This document shows, one piece after another, positions 1 through 13,900 of a stretch of DNA of 64,000 nt. Numbering within the stretch: the first letter of the stretch is position 1; the number at the start of each line of letters is the position of its first letter. The position numbers and the translations under genes are program-made. The DNA is from Pelecanus crispus (taxonomy: Eukaryota; Chordata; Aves; Pelecaniformes; Pelecanidae). The notes beneath the pieces were generated by a model. The model made no database searches and was not told the DNA's origin. It was given only the letters and a program-made list of their open reading frames with translations. The DNA lies in NCBI RefSeq assembly GCF_030463565.1, contig NC_134649.1:39271044-39335043 (forward strand), written 5' to 3'.

Positions 1-130
1 GTGGCCGTCCCGTTCGGTGCCCCTGCCTTCAGTGAAAGCGGGGCACGGAACCGTGCGCAGCTTCGCGCAGCCCCCTGAGGCTGCGCTGGGGTTCGGGCAG
101 GGAGCGGGGCCGCTCTGTTCCACAAGTGCC
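1..130. promoter_or_regulatory. CpG-rich edge, possible flank of a promoter CpG island
   Basis: About 14 CpG dinucleotides fall in the first 116 bases, and CpG density drops sharply after about position 120, where AT-rich sequence begins. This looks like the downstream shoulder of a CpG island whose main part lies before the window. No convincing open frame or splice donor is visible in it. Because CHST13 lies downstream on the plus strand without a visible first exon, this could be the edge of its promoter and first exon, but it could equally belong to a neighbouring gene. The CpG richness is observed; the link to CHST13 is inference. Confidence 0.45.
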
Positions 131-3100
131 TGTTTCACATCCACGGGCACTAACAGTCCTGGGGAATCCGGCTGAATTGCTCGAGGGACTTCTTTAGTGT
201 GTGCTCTTAGAAATATCTTCCACGTTGGGAAACGAGTCATTAATAACAGTACTAAAACATAAAAGTTTTGTACTCGAGGGTTTCTTTCTTTCCCTGCCTG
301 CTTTCTGCTCTTTTGGGGAAATTAGCTCCTCTTTCCTAAGAGACGTTATTGGGTAATTCCTGTAGTTTTAACAATGTACTGATGTTTTCTGATTACAGCA
401 GCGATCCATCAATGGGGCCTTTAAAGTTACGTCTTAAAATTCAGAAGACTGATTTGACTGAAATGTTAGCGGAATTTTATCAGTGTGGACTAAATGAAAT
501 GCAGTTTTCCTTTTATAGGGGCTGCTCCATCACTTTAATGTGTTTTTCCCTAAAAATAAAAAAAGGCGTAACTTGTTGGCTGAATAAGATTGAAGAGGAG
601 TTAGGTTTCGGCATGCATTTGTTTCTAGAAGAGCATGCGAAGCTTGTCAAATGAATTCAGTAATCCCAGAAGACCACAATCAGTATTGTGTTCCTTAATA
701 AGTATTTTTTAAAGAAATGATACATGCATCTTATTTTAGTATTGGGACTGTTCAGTAAAAAGTGCAGCACTGAATCGGCTCTGATCTCCCCGGCTCCTAA
801 CAGACAGACGATTGCATTTTACGTTGGATTCGCTTTCTAGTATTTGACTGGAGAATGTGGCTCTTTTCAGGACTCAGGTTTTCAAAAGGAGATTTCTGCG
901 TGTCCGAGTCAGCAGAACTTTCTGTGCTTGCTTGACTTTAATCCCTTGCATGATCTCAACGCAGTTTCACGCAGAGTTCCTGTCAGGTCAGAGCAAACCA
1001 GGTGAGGGTAATGGTGATGGCATCTCACGAAGGGGCTGGGGGATTTCAGGATCTGGAACACTCCCTTGAGACGTGCTGGCCAGCTGAGGCTTTGGGAAAC
1101 GTGACAGCCTTAATAGGCTGCAGGTCCTTTGCCTTGATACGGGGCAGGTGTGATTTTTGAAAGGTCCTGTAGTTGGTGATAGGTCTGGGGTAGGGATCCT
1201 GACCTGGTGGAAACCAGTGGTGTTTGTCACTCAGTGGAATCCCATTTGCAAGGGTGGTGAACATCCCCTGAAGATTTGCCCCTTAAGGTTCACAAAAGAG
1301 GTGAATTAAAGTTTATACATTCCCTAAAATTTGGTTACTTTCTAGCCACATAGTTGTCTCCCTGGGTCCAGCCTTCATTTTTGTGCCATTTCTTTCCCTT
1401 ATCATTTTTCAGTTTACAGTTTTTCCTTTCCTCTTTAGTTCTGTGAAAAACTCACACTAGCAGAGGAAAGGTCATTACCATATACAGAAAAGAAGAAAGC
1501 TAAAAAATTGCTGCTTTTTTTTTTTATCCCAAAGGAAAGCAAATAGAGGCCACTTACTTGAATTTTAGAAGTTACTAGTTACAATAATAGTTAAACAATT
1601 TGCAGACAAAAATGTCATCTTTAAAGTGATGGTTGCTTCGAGGTTATTTTGAGTTCTAGTTGTCTGGTGTCATTTGGTTTCTATATAATAATGAAGAAAA
1701 ATGCTAGAAAAAGCAGCAGTGCTATGAGTTTCCCCTGGGAGCAGTCAGATGCTTTTCTCCGTCTTCAGCAGGATTCAGAGGTCGCCTTTCCTGGTCACCC
1801 ACAGTCCATTCCGTGTAACGTGCCGAATTAATCCTTGCTAACAGCACATAGCGATCAAACCATCCTGTGACCAGGACAAGGAATATGACATGGGAAGAAA
1901 GATGATATAACCAGAAACCTTTAAGTTTGAGAGCACTAAGGGCTCACTCATCTCGGGGAGCAGGAGCTAACCCCTCTGTTTGCATTTCCCACTTTTAACT
2001 CCATCCAGGCAGAGTTGTGCTGGAGCGGTTTGCACTGAACTCCACGGCTCTGCTGAAATAAGGCTTTCTTGTTCTGCCCTAGGAACACCCACACGCCAGC
2101 GTGTGCTGAAATAACTCTGCTCCTAAATGCCGCTGAGTTGGTTATTTTGGTGCTGGGCTGAATTTGTTTGTACTGAAGTCGGTGGCAGAATCCCCCATTG
2201 TACCTCCTGGAGGCAGAAATGGGCTCGCCTGTGTTTCCCAACCTCACTGGCGCTCAGGAGAGGTGAGACAAGTCTCGGTGCTCCCCAGGGAGAGCATCCA
2301 CGTGTGGGTTTGTGTGCTTGAGCATGCACCGACTTCATATCCCCAGTTGTTTTATTTTGGCTTTCCTTGCCTCTGGCTGTACCAGTGAGCAGTCCCGGGG
2401 GGCTGTAGTCCAGTCCCCTGGCCGTGGGGTGCAGCTGCACCCATGGGCTGTCCCCTGCTCCCTTCAAGTCAGTGATGACCTGTCTGTCCCGTTGGCCTTC
2501 AGCTGTCTCACTGCAGCCTCACAGACACATGGCAAGAGGCAGAATATCTGCATCGCAGGAAGGTACTAAAGTGGTGCCGAGCAAACTGTCAGGTGGAGTT
2601 TTTGTAAGACTGCCATAGTGGGTAGTTATGGGGTTTGGCTGGAACAGTCATCTTCCAGCATCTCCAGGCCCTTCTGCATCTGGACTGGTGATGTGGGCAG
2701 GTATGCTCAGCTCCTGGGCAAACCTCACGTGATCTCAGCTCGGTGCCAGGGGTGACGTGGTCCATCAGGGGGACTTGGTTGTACTGGTGTCAACCCACAG
2801 CCATCCAAGAGATCCCGTCTGGCCTCAGCGCGATTGTCATCCATCTTCTGCGTTGATCTTCCTCTGCTGTGTGCTCCAGGGATGGCACATCGTTAGTGGT
2901 GGCTATGCTGACTTCTGCACACCGTACATTTTCCGCACAGAGAAGGTGGGAATAAGCAGTGGGGCTCTCAGAGCATTGTTTCATCTGACCCTGGTTGTAG
3001 CGTGTCTAGACTGGCACGGCGGCAAATGTTGGAGGCTGCTGATCCTTCTCTACATCAAAGCTTTGGTCACTGCTGTTCTCAGGGGAACCGCACTGATTTT

Positions 3101-3537
3101 AGCGACAGTGGGGGAGCTGGGGATGACTGTGCTAGTACAGATGTGGGACAGAGAGAAGGGAGAACATCTGAAGGAGGCAGAGGGAGATGGGTGGCAGGTG
3201 GTAAGGCCCTGTATTCATCTGCACCTGCGGTTTCTGCAGACCTTAATTAAAAGTACTGTGGGGCCACCCCGATGGTAGGTCTTTTGGGGAAACCATGAGT
3301 AGGCAAAATGTACTGACATCCAGAGAGCTGGCAGTTTTCAGGCTGCTGGTGAGGGGCCAGAAGGTTGTGTGCATGAACTTGCAGTCTCCTAAACAGTTAA
3401 TAAGCAGCTCCTCTATCCCAAAACAACGTACTTCCTAATAAGAGGCAATTGGGTGCTATATGAAGCATTTTACATAACCTGACCCCTCTCGAGGCTTCTA
3501 TCTCTGACCAGTGTTATTTGAGGAAAAAATCCCTTTG

Positions 3538-3670
3538 CAATCACAGAAGTGTTTGGAGGAAGAGGCACCTTTGGGCGCCTGAGGCAAGGAGGGAGGATGA
3601 GATCATGTAGTCTGATCCCAAGGGACCCTTGCATAAGAGCCGGGCTATTCTGTTCTTGCCCCATCCTTCC
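3538..3670 (-). repeat. Probable degraded CR1 LINE 3'-end fragment
   Basis: On the plus strand the sequence starts with an ATCACAGAA-type motif, continues with a GGA-rich stretch and CACCTTTG, and then reads GATCATGTAGTCTGATCCC. This resembles the reverse complement of the avian CR1 3' region (ATCATAGAA, GGAAGGGACCT, GATCATCTAGTCCAACCC), with about 30 extra bases between the two blocks. The element would therefore lie on the minus strand. Similarity is partial and judged by eye. Confidence 0.42.
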
Positions 3671-6600
3671 TGTGTCCAGTCCAGTGACTTGTGTGTGCTG
3701 GAGGTGACTGGGGGGGACAAAGGCAGACTTTGCACAGAGGCAGCCAGCGGGACGGGGACTGCTCCACTTCCTTTTGTTTCTAGTTAGTTCCAGTACTGAA
3801 TCACCTTCTTCAATAAGAAAGAAGGAAAACCCCTCAGGCTCGAAATGATGCTTTATTTCTGCTCCGGTTCTGTCTGACTGCAGCATCCATCTGTTGCTTC
3901 TTACGTCTTTTTAGCAGCACTTGCTTAACACTGGCTTCTGCTCTCCCTGTGTTCTTTCATGACCTGCTATCAGCATGAGTTGGATATCCACGGGTCTTTA
4001 CGGGTTAGATGTACTCAGCCTTCGATCTGACTCTGTCACAACAAGAGATACCAGAACAAGGATCGTAGTAGCACCAAGGTTGTGATACTGCTCCAGAAAG
4101 GTTTGCGAGTAGGGAAGCAGCAAGGACCCTCTCCATCCTTATCTGCTCCTGCATCAACCAGTTGGATCTCTTCTGGGCACTGATAGAGCAAAGCCTCCTC
4201 CAGCTACTCCCAGAGTGGGGGCACCACTTCCCCAACCTGAGAGAAGAGGACTGGGGTGTTATAGGAGGATGAGCAGCAATGCCTGAAGCCACACCACTGG
4301 CATGTAGCACATATCACAGGCAGGAAACTGTGCCTTGTCATTCTGGTGTGGTTAGCGGCACTCTGATGTGCCAAGGTGGATATGGAAGATACCCATTGTC
4401 ACCACTCTCTGCCAGCTTTGGGATGATTTCTGTTGCCCAGCCCAGCATCTCTCAGCACCAGCAGGTCCTGGAGAAGCTCTTGCTACTGATCTTTGCAAAT
4501 CTGGCCTTTCAAGTTTTCTGAGCTATGCATCCAAAGTCAGTGGTTGCTCTTGCAAACTGTCAGTCAGCTCTGAACTTGTGCCTAAAGATTTGTCCCTTCG
4601 GGGGGGGACAAATTATTACAGAGATTATAGAGATTTTAAGTGATTTGACGGACATCCCACAGAGCAGCAGTCCCTGAACCTACTAATGCACCTAGACCTC
4701 ACCTGAATGGAGCGACTTACACACTTAGATATTAGCAGACCTTTATAAACCAGGTTTTTTTTTTTCAGAACAGGAAAGAGCCTATTTTAGACCTCAGTTC
4801 CTCCCCATTGTTTAAAGGTATTTTCAGGCTGAAATTCAGGCGCTGCCTTGGGATATGAGTGCGGTTCAGTCAGTGAAGGCTTTCTGAGACTGGGTCATGT
4901 TTGCAGCTGGCTGACACATGTCCTCAGCCTTCCAGATAACAAACGCTACGCTGCCTTCGCTCTGGCTTAATGCTGCAAGTGCAGGCAGGGCCTATGTGAA
5001 ATCTAAGACGCCCTCTGAGATGGTATTCATTTTTCTGTTTTGTTTTGATTTGTTTGCTTTTGTCATGGGACAGTTTTGCCCGGCTCAGATTCCCGGTCAC
5101 AGTGCTGTGATGCCCAGGAGGCAGCCGCTGCCCTTCGGGGAGCCATTGCTCAAAGTACAGTGACGTTTGTCAGCCGAGGCATTGGGCAACGTGGGCTGGA
5201 AAGAAGAAGATATAAAATTCTGTAGCCATGACCCGTCACGGTAGAAAAATCTGCCCGGTCCAATGCTGAGAGCAGGGAGTAATGAAGCCCATCTGCTCCT
5301 GAGGGCCAGGCTTTTCATGAGGAATGCTTTCTCTACTCCTTCTTGGCTTTCTATGGTTTCCTGAGAATCTTTGACACTTGCAAGAGGCTTGCGAGGGGGA
5401 AGGAGGGGGCTTAGCATGCCAGGAGTTAACTCTGTGCCTGCAGGAGAGATCTGTGTCTTGGTGGCTCTGCCAAGGTGGATCCAGCCTTCACTGGCCCCAC
5501 TGTTTCCCTCTGGCAGAACATTGCACCTGCACTTTCTGCTTTGTCCTCACTCCCAAAACCCCAACACTCCTATTTATCCTGCAAAAAGGACTCCACAAAA
5601 ACATCTTCTGGGAGCAGCAGGACCTTTGCTTGTGTTGGTGCAGGAAGGACTTTCTGGTGATGATCAGTCAGGTCTGAGGCTGGGAGACAAGTGCTCACGC
5701 AGTGGTCAGGGCACTCCTGGGGGTGCTGGGATTTATTACGTGCTGGATTTTCTTTCTTGGTCCTTGCTTCCTGCAAGCGTCTGAATGGAGAGCATGACAA
5801 ACCCTCCATCTTAATCCTAGTGCAAACACAGCTGTCTTTCCCAGGGCTCGCTATCAGAAGCCAAGAAACTACAAAGGCATTAGGTGCTTAACTCCCATTA
5901 CTCCCCCTCAGAGCTGAGTACGTAAAGAAGAGCTTAACTCCCCAAATACCTCAGTGGGGCCAATGGGGGGATGTTTCACATTGAAACTTTGAGACACAGC
6001 TGGGCAAATGCCCAAAACTTTCCTTGTTAAAAGGCAGTTAAAGACTATTAGTGATCTGAGAGGGAGAGAACATCTCGCCAAGTAGCTCCGGTGGCCTGGA
6101 AGGCCTGGGATGAGCATTGCCATGCCGAGGTCCTGCCTTTGCTGCACGGCTTGCACTGATGCTGAGAACAGAGACAAATGGAGCTACCCTAAGACCTGGG
6201 GGTATTTTTTTATCGCCAGTAAAATAATCCATGAGTGGAGGGAAGGCCTGGTGTCAGTGGAGAGTTGAACCCCATATTCCCAGCCTCTGCTGTCTAGTTC
6301 AGACCAGTCTGCTCTCTCCCATACATGTACCTGCATCTGTGGAGCCGGCACTGCTGCAAATCAGGACACCCTGCCTCTGTCTCCTGTCTGGATCTGCAGC
6401 TTTGGGAGAGTCCTATATTCAACTACAAGCTCTCTGTGATTTCTCCACTGTTTCACATGGATCTTTTAATTTTTCCCTTCTCCAAACCCACCTGCCTCCT
6501 TGGCAGTAAAACCCTTCCAGCAGGAATGGATGGTGGGAAGTATTGCTGAATGCACCCTGTACACACTGCTGCCCTCTGCGGATGTCTCCCTTCCCTGATG

Positions 6601-7899
6601 CTCACCTCCAGGTGCTGGGATCCTTGTTTCATTGCCCGGTTTTTGCTCTGCTGCAGGTTTGCACCCTATGTAATTCCAGTAAATTATCCAGTAAAATCAG
6701 TTGTAGATCTCTGATAAATAGGGTTTAACCCCCAAAATGTCTCCTCTGCAGCTTGGACTCGCCCTGTTCTCCATTTCCCAATTGCCTGTGACTTCCACTG
6801 GGAAGCCAAAATCTCAGTCCGTGTCAAAGGTGGGAATGGCCAAAGGGGGGAAGAAAGAGTTGCTCTGTATCCTCAGGAGCTGAGTGGCCACTGCTCAGCT
6901 AAAGTCTTTCTGCATGTCCTTCACAGGAGATCACCCAGTATAGGAGGTAGCACCAGGATGTGTGGTTTGATTTTGCTTCTCTTATAGTCTTAAGGAGGTG
7001 GGGAGCAAAGCCAATGCTCCATTTATTGTGTTGGAAGGAGTGCGTGATACTCTGAGGGAGCACGCAGCATGCATGAGAACAGGGAAGGGAAGGGGAGCCA
7101 AAGGACACGGTGTGAGAAGTGGCTTTGTGCAGCACGCGTCCTGTGCAGAAGTGATGCCCAACATTCCCCAGTGCCAACTGCACCACAAGCCTGGTGCTGT
7201 CAGGAGACGCTGCCAGCAAAGGGGGGCTGCAGCGGCACCAGCCAGGCACTGGGATGTCTACAGACTTTGCAGGAGGCAGCACGTTTGGTTTCAGCAGCCA
7301 CCAGTGCCTGTTCCTCTCTGCATGGAGCCATGCAAGCCAAGGAGACCTCATAGCCAGATGAACCTGCAGCAGCTAATATCCTTGACTACCAACCCCATCA
7401 TTTAACAGCCCCCAAATTTCTGTTACCCTCTCCCTGAAGCGTGCTTTCCAGGGATGTTGTAGGACTTACAGTCTGAGCCCCGCAGACAGGACAGCGATTG
7501 CAAAAAGCACACACACCACTGCCCCGTGCACACACGCTCCCCGGCAGTTGGCAAATACATCTCAGTGTTCAGCCCCAGGCATCGCTGTGACTCGCCCTGG
7601 GCAGCTGCCTAAAAAATGGCCTTTCGGTATGAAAAGTTTGTGAACAGCTGTGCAAGAGCACTGCGTGGGATCTGGACCCCGGCCATGCCATCGGGGATCT
7701 GCCTTGAAGCTGGTGCTGTCCTGCTGACCCACCCAGCCTGGCAGGACCCATGGATGTGGGGACATCTTTGTGCTGGCTTGCTGGTGGACGGGTTAGCATC
7801 AGGGAAGCTAAGCTCTCCCCTAACATTTCTTTTGAATGCTGTTGAGCCGGTTTCATTGTTCTCAGGCCCTTGGCAGCAGCCCTTACTGGGGTAGTTGGG

Positions 7900-7996
7900 G
7901 TGAATATGCTTTCTGAAGATCTCTGCCTTGTCACCCTTTCCAGCTCCCACCTTTTGAAGGCTCAAAGCATTCTATGATTCTACGACTCTATGATAA
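7900..7996 (+). repeat. CR1 LINE 3' tail with octamer microsatellite
   Basis: Positions about 7970-7995 read ATTCTATG, ATTCTACG, ACTCTATG, AT. This is the short octamer repeat that ends CR1 retrotransposons in birds and reptiles. The preceding bases (about 7935-7969) include a degraded version of the usual CR1 end (CCTTTT, GGCTC, AAGC). CR1 elements lack poly(A) tails and are usually 5'-truncated, which fits a short remnant in sense orientation. The 5' limit is uncertain. Confidence 0.7.
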
Positions 7997-10900
7997 GCCT
8001 GAATTTTGTTTCTAAATAGACCAGATCTTCCTTGCCTTGGAGAAGGAATTAAAAATCTGTTCAACTTGCGCAAATCCGTTCCCTTTAGCTTGCTGGGATG
8101 GCACTGAGCAGGTTTAGCTTTAGGGCACTGAGGTGTCCAGCCTTGCGCCAGCCAGTGGGGAATTCCTGCAGCCTGGCAGAGGAACAGCCCGGCTGGCCTG
8201 GCTGCTTCTGTTTTCCCCATAGTGCCCCTGAACTCTTAATATTTGGATGAGCTTTGATTAGATAAAATAGTTGTAAATTTATGGGCAGGCTAGGAAGAGC
8301 TGGGAGTTAGTCTTTCCTGGGAGAAGAAAGCAGTCCTTCTCACCACTGGTTAGTACTACAGCAGCTCTGTCACCCTTGGGTTTGGCAGCTATGTCTGCAA
8401 CTGAGGTGGCTCATCACCATCTACCCGTGCAGGAAGGCCTGGCCACATAACCCACATCCTTCAGCAGCTCTATGCTGAGATGAAAATCACCGTTCGGTAT
8501 TAAAAATTGTCGAGGACCTGGTTTTGAGGATGCGAGTGCATGTGGATTCAGTGTCTGCCTACTTTTGCTGTCCCGGTTGCATACACTGCTCCATGCAGTC
8601 TCTGGTCCTTCCCTGCGCAGCGGGAAGAGCTTCCTGCATGGGCTCCCCAAGCACCAGCTGTTCCCAGCCCTGTGGACAGCCCAGCCTGGCTCCTTCAAGC
8701 CTGTTTGCCTCCTTCTCTGTGAGCATGTCCTGCTTTCCCTCCACCTTATAAATGATCCTCCCTGATGCACCGCAGCAATGAAAGACAAATGCATTCAGTG
8801 TTCCCAGCCGTGCTGCTCTGCCTGGTTGCCATCACCAAACCCTCGTTGTGCTATGTCACATTGTGAAGCTGTTTCTGCAGCTGGGAGATGTTGCAAACCA
8901 CACTGCCGCAGATCCGAGTCTGGTGGTGCGCTTGGGTGAGTCTGTTACATGGCCATGTAAATAAACAGTGGCTGAGCACAGGTGCTGAGACCTGCTGTCC
9001 TGAAGAAACACCCAATGCTGGTGAGACCCAGCTTTTTCATAATGGGACTTAATTTTCATAGACTCCCCCAGGGCATTATCCAGCTGGATTTGAAGCTGCT
9101 TTCTACCCCGGAAGTCTCTTCTGAAGGTGTCACTGCCTCTGCAGTGGCTCAAGTGGCAGATCAGCAAGTCCCCTAGCCTCGGCAGGCGCTGACAGCTCTA
9201 CCAATGGTGTGTGTGCATGGAGGAGATACGCCGCTGAACATTTTGGACCTGCACAGCAGTGCACAGGGCGTGTTTTGACCCATGTCCCTTCCCATCCCAT
9301 GTCACCTCTGTGGTCTGGAGGGACGCTGCGGCCATGAGTCCTGGCCACTTGTCGCAACAGTGCTCACAGCTTATTCTTTTCTTTGTAAACGCCACTTGAT
9401 TAATAGCCCTCCATCTCCTGGATGCTCTCCCAGCCCTTCCGGGGAGGGAGCAGCAGCCATGGGTTTGAGCCGCCCCTTGGAGTGGTCTCCCCAGGAGCGC
9501 TGCTCTCCCTGTGGACTTGCATCCTCACCGCTAATGTGAAACCTGATGCAAGCCTGCTCTCTGGCCAGATGTTGCTTCACTGACCTTGCAGGAAGATGGC
9601 TAATGTTGACATGAGGTTCAAAGGTGATGTTTGTTTGGAGCCGCTGGGTGTGGGTGTCTCTGGGGCTGGCTCCCCTGTTCCAGAGGGCTTTATTCAAGGC
9701 AGGGACCTGAGAAATTAGCACAAACTAATTGGAGGTGAGAAGCTTCTCAGCAATTGCCCATCTCCATTCTTATTGTAATGCCCTGCAAGTGTGTGGCTCT
9801 GCCCCCCTCCCGTGACCGCGGGGAGCGTCTCTGCACGGTCATGTTTCTCCATGGCACAAGAAGGCAGCGAGTTCAGTCCTGCACACATCTGCAGAGCTGG
9901 GCCGTTCCTTTTGGCAAGGGTGCAGGGGTAGCATATTCACAGCTGGGTCTTTCCCAAGTTTACTCCTGGCAGCATTGGAGAGATTGATTTCCCTTTAGCT
10001 TAATAGGATCAGCACACACAGGCGCTCTGAGACTGAAACAAGGCTGACTTGACGCTGGTGGAATTTTGCTTCAGTTGCCCATGAATGGCCACTGCTGGGT
10101 GGGTGTAGATGCAAGACTCTGGTTCCCTTCTTCCTGAGGTCTCCGTTAGACCTTGCTCATGCCCTGTAAAAAGGAAAGAGATGTCTTGAGAGCACCTGCT
10201 GCTAACAGCCATTCTCAGGGCTTGACCAGCAACAGGGAGATAAATCCAACAACCACTCCGACAAGTTGCTAGCAGTGATTCTGGATCTGTTGTGTCTCAG
10301 TGCTGCAAGGACACCAGAGATGTATGTATCCTCTGTTAAACATGCTGGCTGGGGAGACAGGGCTCTTTTGTGGCCTCAGGCAATGCCCACTACTACATGC
10401 AGCAGAAGCAGGCTCAAGGAGCTATGTGATGAGAGGTTGTGTGCTGGAGATGGCTCTCCCTAGCCTCCAGCAGGCTGTAATTTGCTCCTGTCCTCCTCTG
10501 CAAGCTCATGCATCTCCAACACATTGTAAAGCCTCTTGCTCTGTATCTTGTGGCAGCGAGTCTCACAGGCTAATGCCCTGCTGTCATGTAGAAAGGCAGG
10601 ACACAGACCCTCAGCTGCCCCTGCCGAGAGCAGAGGGGCAAGAGCTGTGAAACAAAGCTGGGGAGGGAGTGGCTGTGTGCAAGGTGGTGCATTGGGAAGG
10701 GTTTGCCGAGCATGCATTTTTTCCAAGATCTGCTTGTTGGGCCTTTCATCAATTCCAGATGCGTGGAGCTGACAAGATTGCTTGAAACGTATTCAGCAGG
10801 CAAGTCATTGAGCCATACAACGTTAGAGAGACTTCATTTTTTCTTGTATGTGTGTAGGTAGCCTATGGGCAGGGGGCACAGACAGCATCTGCCTGAAACC

Positions 10901-13900
10901 AGACCTGACTGCAGGCAGGTTTTGAGCAAGCCCAGCCTGATCTCCTGGCACCCTGGCCTGCCGTGGCCTCAGCAGCTGAGCAGAAGGCAGCAGGCTGGTG
11001 CAGATGGGCTCTTGGCTTGGTAGATCCATGCAGCTGTCTGAGCCCAAGAGCTTTCTGCAGCTGTGGCTTGCCTGAGCCTGCCCCGGCGGTGGGAGCCCGC
11101 AGGGGTACGGACACCACCGCAGTGTACGGGTGTGCGGGGGAGAGGTGGGTCTCTAGTGCAGCCTTTCCAGTTGAAAATCAGCCCCTGTGCATGCTGGCAG
11201 GGATCTCTGCCTTGGCACTGCCAGCGCAAGCCCTTCTGCTGCAATTCCTGTTGAGCAGCAGACTGGAAAGGAGGAGTTTATTGACAAGGAATGGAAATGC
11301 TGGCAGTTCAGGCTTGCATTATATATGCAAGCAGCCAGCCAGGGCCAGGAGAGCGACAGGCATGATGGGGAAGAGCAATTGCTCTTGGAAAGCTTCTAGC
11401 TTGGCTTGTAGGAGGAGTTAACCATTTGACAAAAGGTTGCATAGTGCTCATGCACAGATATTTTATTTGCTCACAGAGGCCATATTCCTGCTGGATACTG
11501 TTAATTTTCTGTTTCCTATAAAGATCTCAATCACACTCCTTCTGACAGCAGAGAGCTAAGCACATTGCCCCACTGAAATACATCCCACCACCTCAAATGC
11601 CTGTGATCCTTCTATTAAAACTTGCTGACAACTGCCTCAGGCTGATACCAGGTGACCAAAGCCTCCTGCCACCGAGGGCACACGTGGGTTTAGGAAGAAC
11701 CACTGAATGGGACAGAATGTCCAAACCAGCTGCCATTGGCTCTGGTCCTGCTCTGATCCCCAGAGACGACGCTGTGGCATTTGGCAGGTTGCTTGAAGCA
11801 GCTGGATTCTTTCTTTCCCTCTCTGTATGATTTATTGTGAGCTAATCCTATAGCTGTCACCCTTTTCCATCACTTGATTAGAGTTTCCCTGGCTGATCCT
11901 TGACTCAGGTTGACTAAATTAGAATACAAAGCCTTCCTTCAAAAACAGAGCCCGAGCTGCCCTTGTCTCTGGGGAGGAGGGAGCCACACAGCCAAGGGCC
12001 AGCTGTGCAGCCCCTGTGCCTGGGTATGGGTGGTGACACTGTGATAGTCCTAGAGCTGCCACTGGTGAGAAAAATTACCTTCAGAAACATAAAGGCAAAG
12101 TAAGCTGTGCGAGAAAGCAGGTGTCAGTAGAGGAGAGAGCTTTTATGAGGCTTTATAGAAAACAAGCAGCTTCTGTATGTAATTTTTAGTATCTTCTTCC
12201 TAATGACAATAACTTCTTCCTAAGTAAACCTACCAGGATCCTGAGCATCAAGAATAATGCTCAAGTGATTTTAAAGCATGTCCAGCAGCCAGCTCTCTGA
12301 ATCACAGTTGCTTCTGGAACCATTGACTGATGGTCCCTGCACTGGCTTGGGTACAGCCAGCACTCCCTAAACAGGAGTCATCTGGCTGAAGCCTGGACAG
12401 TGCAGGGATTTCAGGTCTCAGGAGTCTCTTCTAGGCAGTTGTTAAAGGCTGAGCAGTCTTCTGTTTGGGGAAACAAAAAAGAGGCAAAAAAATAAAGTTA
12501 GATAATCATTCTTCTGCCCAGTGCACGTGACATGCAGTAGAAATCTGCAGTAGTGCAGGATATTCAGACCCAATGTCACATCAGGAGTTTAATGTTCTTT
12601 TTGTAGCAGCTTAAAAAAATACATACATCTGATGACACCCCCTCAAATCTTCTAGCCGCCTTCGTGGCTGCTGTCTGAGCAGTTGTGTACAGCATATGGA
12701 AGATGGAGTTGGCTGCAAACGCATTAATGCTAAATCGTCTCTCAGCTCCAGCATTAACTGCAGAGTGCTGAGTTTGCACGGCAAATAGCAAACTCTGTGG
12801 GCTGGGTTTGTCATCCAGGCACGAGAAGCAAAATGCACATACGAGTCCCTTGTCTCTTTTGACACGCAAGTGCTCCAGCAGCCTGCTGGGAAGTGCCCCT
12901 CCAAAGGGCGCTGGCGGGGGGCTGCACGCAGGGTCACGCTAGCTTTGCAGCAGCTGGGAGCGCTTGCGTGCCTTGGATGGTGAAAAGTCAGCACCAGTTC
13001 CCGTTAAATCCGTAAGAGGTTTAATAGAAATGGACAGTGGAGATTGCATTGTCAGCAGTGCTTGCCATGGTTCTTTGGAGCGCTTTCAGCAGAGAAAAAA
13101 ATAAATAGTTCTGAATATTGGACCAGTGCCCCTCTCCCATCCCACGCCCCATGTGGCATGGAATGGAGCACGCAGGCCATGGTGCGGCAGTGGTTGGTCT
13201 CGCCCAGCATCCTTTCTCCAGCCATGGTCTGTGTCAAAGGGACAGCAGACCCTGAGGAGTGAGAATGAAGCAGCTGGAGAGGTATTTTCTGGATCCTTTC
13301 AATGGAGGATGGGGGTGGTGATGTGAAATAGGTCTTATTGTCACATTTCTGTGCCAGCCCTGTGTGTCACCTGTCAGAAAGCCCTGTTCAGGTGTGATTC
13401 TTGGTCAGGATCTTGGTCGGGACATGTTTGAGCTAGAAGAGAAGATACTGAAAAGTCAGTGACAAGGGGGACAGTCAGCAGGCGACTGCAGTTGGGAAGG
13501 GGGTCAGGTCAGCTGCAAGGCTGCTGCCTTTGTCTCGCCAGCCCTTCAGGAGGCGGCTGCTGTTGTTCTTGGCACAGTGGCATTGCCTGCCCTACAAAGG
13601 TTGCCACGCATTTGGGAGGCTGGGCCGAGGCATTTTCTTACAAAAGTCAATGTGTCTGTGTTGAGCTGGATCCAGACGGAGAAACCTGAAGTCTGGCAGC
13701 ACTTAGTGCTGGTGGCACTTTGCGCTGAAGGCCCAATGAATGTCCGGTATCTGCTGTCTGCAGTTTTATTGCATCCAGCATAAGTCATGAAGAATGGAAA
13801 TATTTATGGGTAGGTGACAGTCATGAACAAGGGGCATTGCAGCCCCGCACCGAGGCAGCAGGGAGCATCCATCTGTCTTTCACCAGCAGGCTGGGAATCA

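Noticed and set aside
349..654. 101-codon frame near the window start
   Set aside because: It needs a non-ATG start, lies in AT-rich DNA next to the CpG edge and matches no family.
2757..3278. 173-codon frame with a hydrophobic central part
   Set aside because: Considered as a possible membrane-anchor exon of CHST13, but it lacks the short basic N-terminus and a suitable phase-1 donor after the hydrophobic part.
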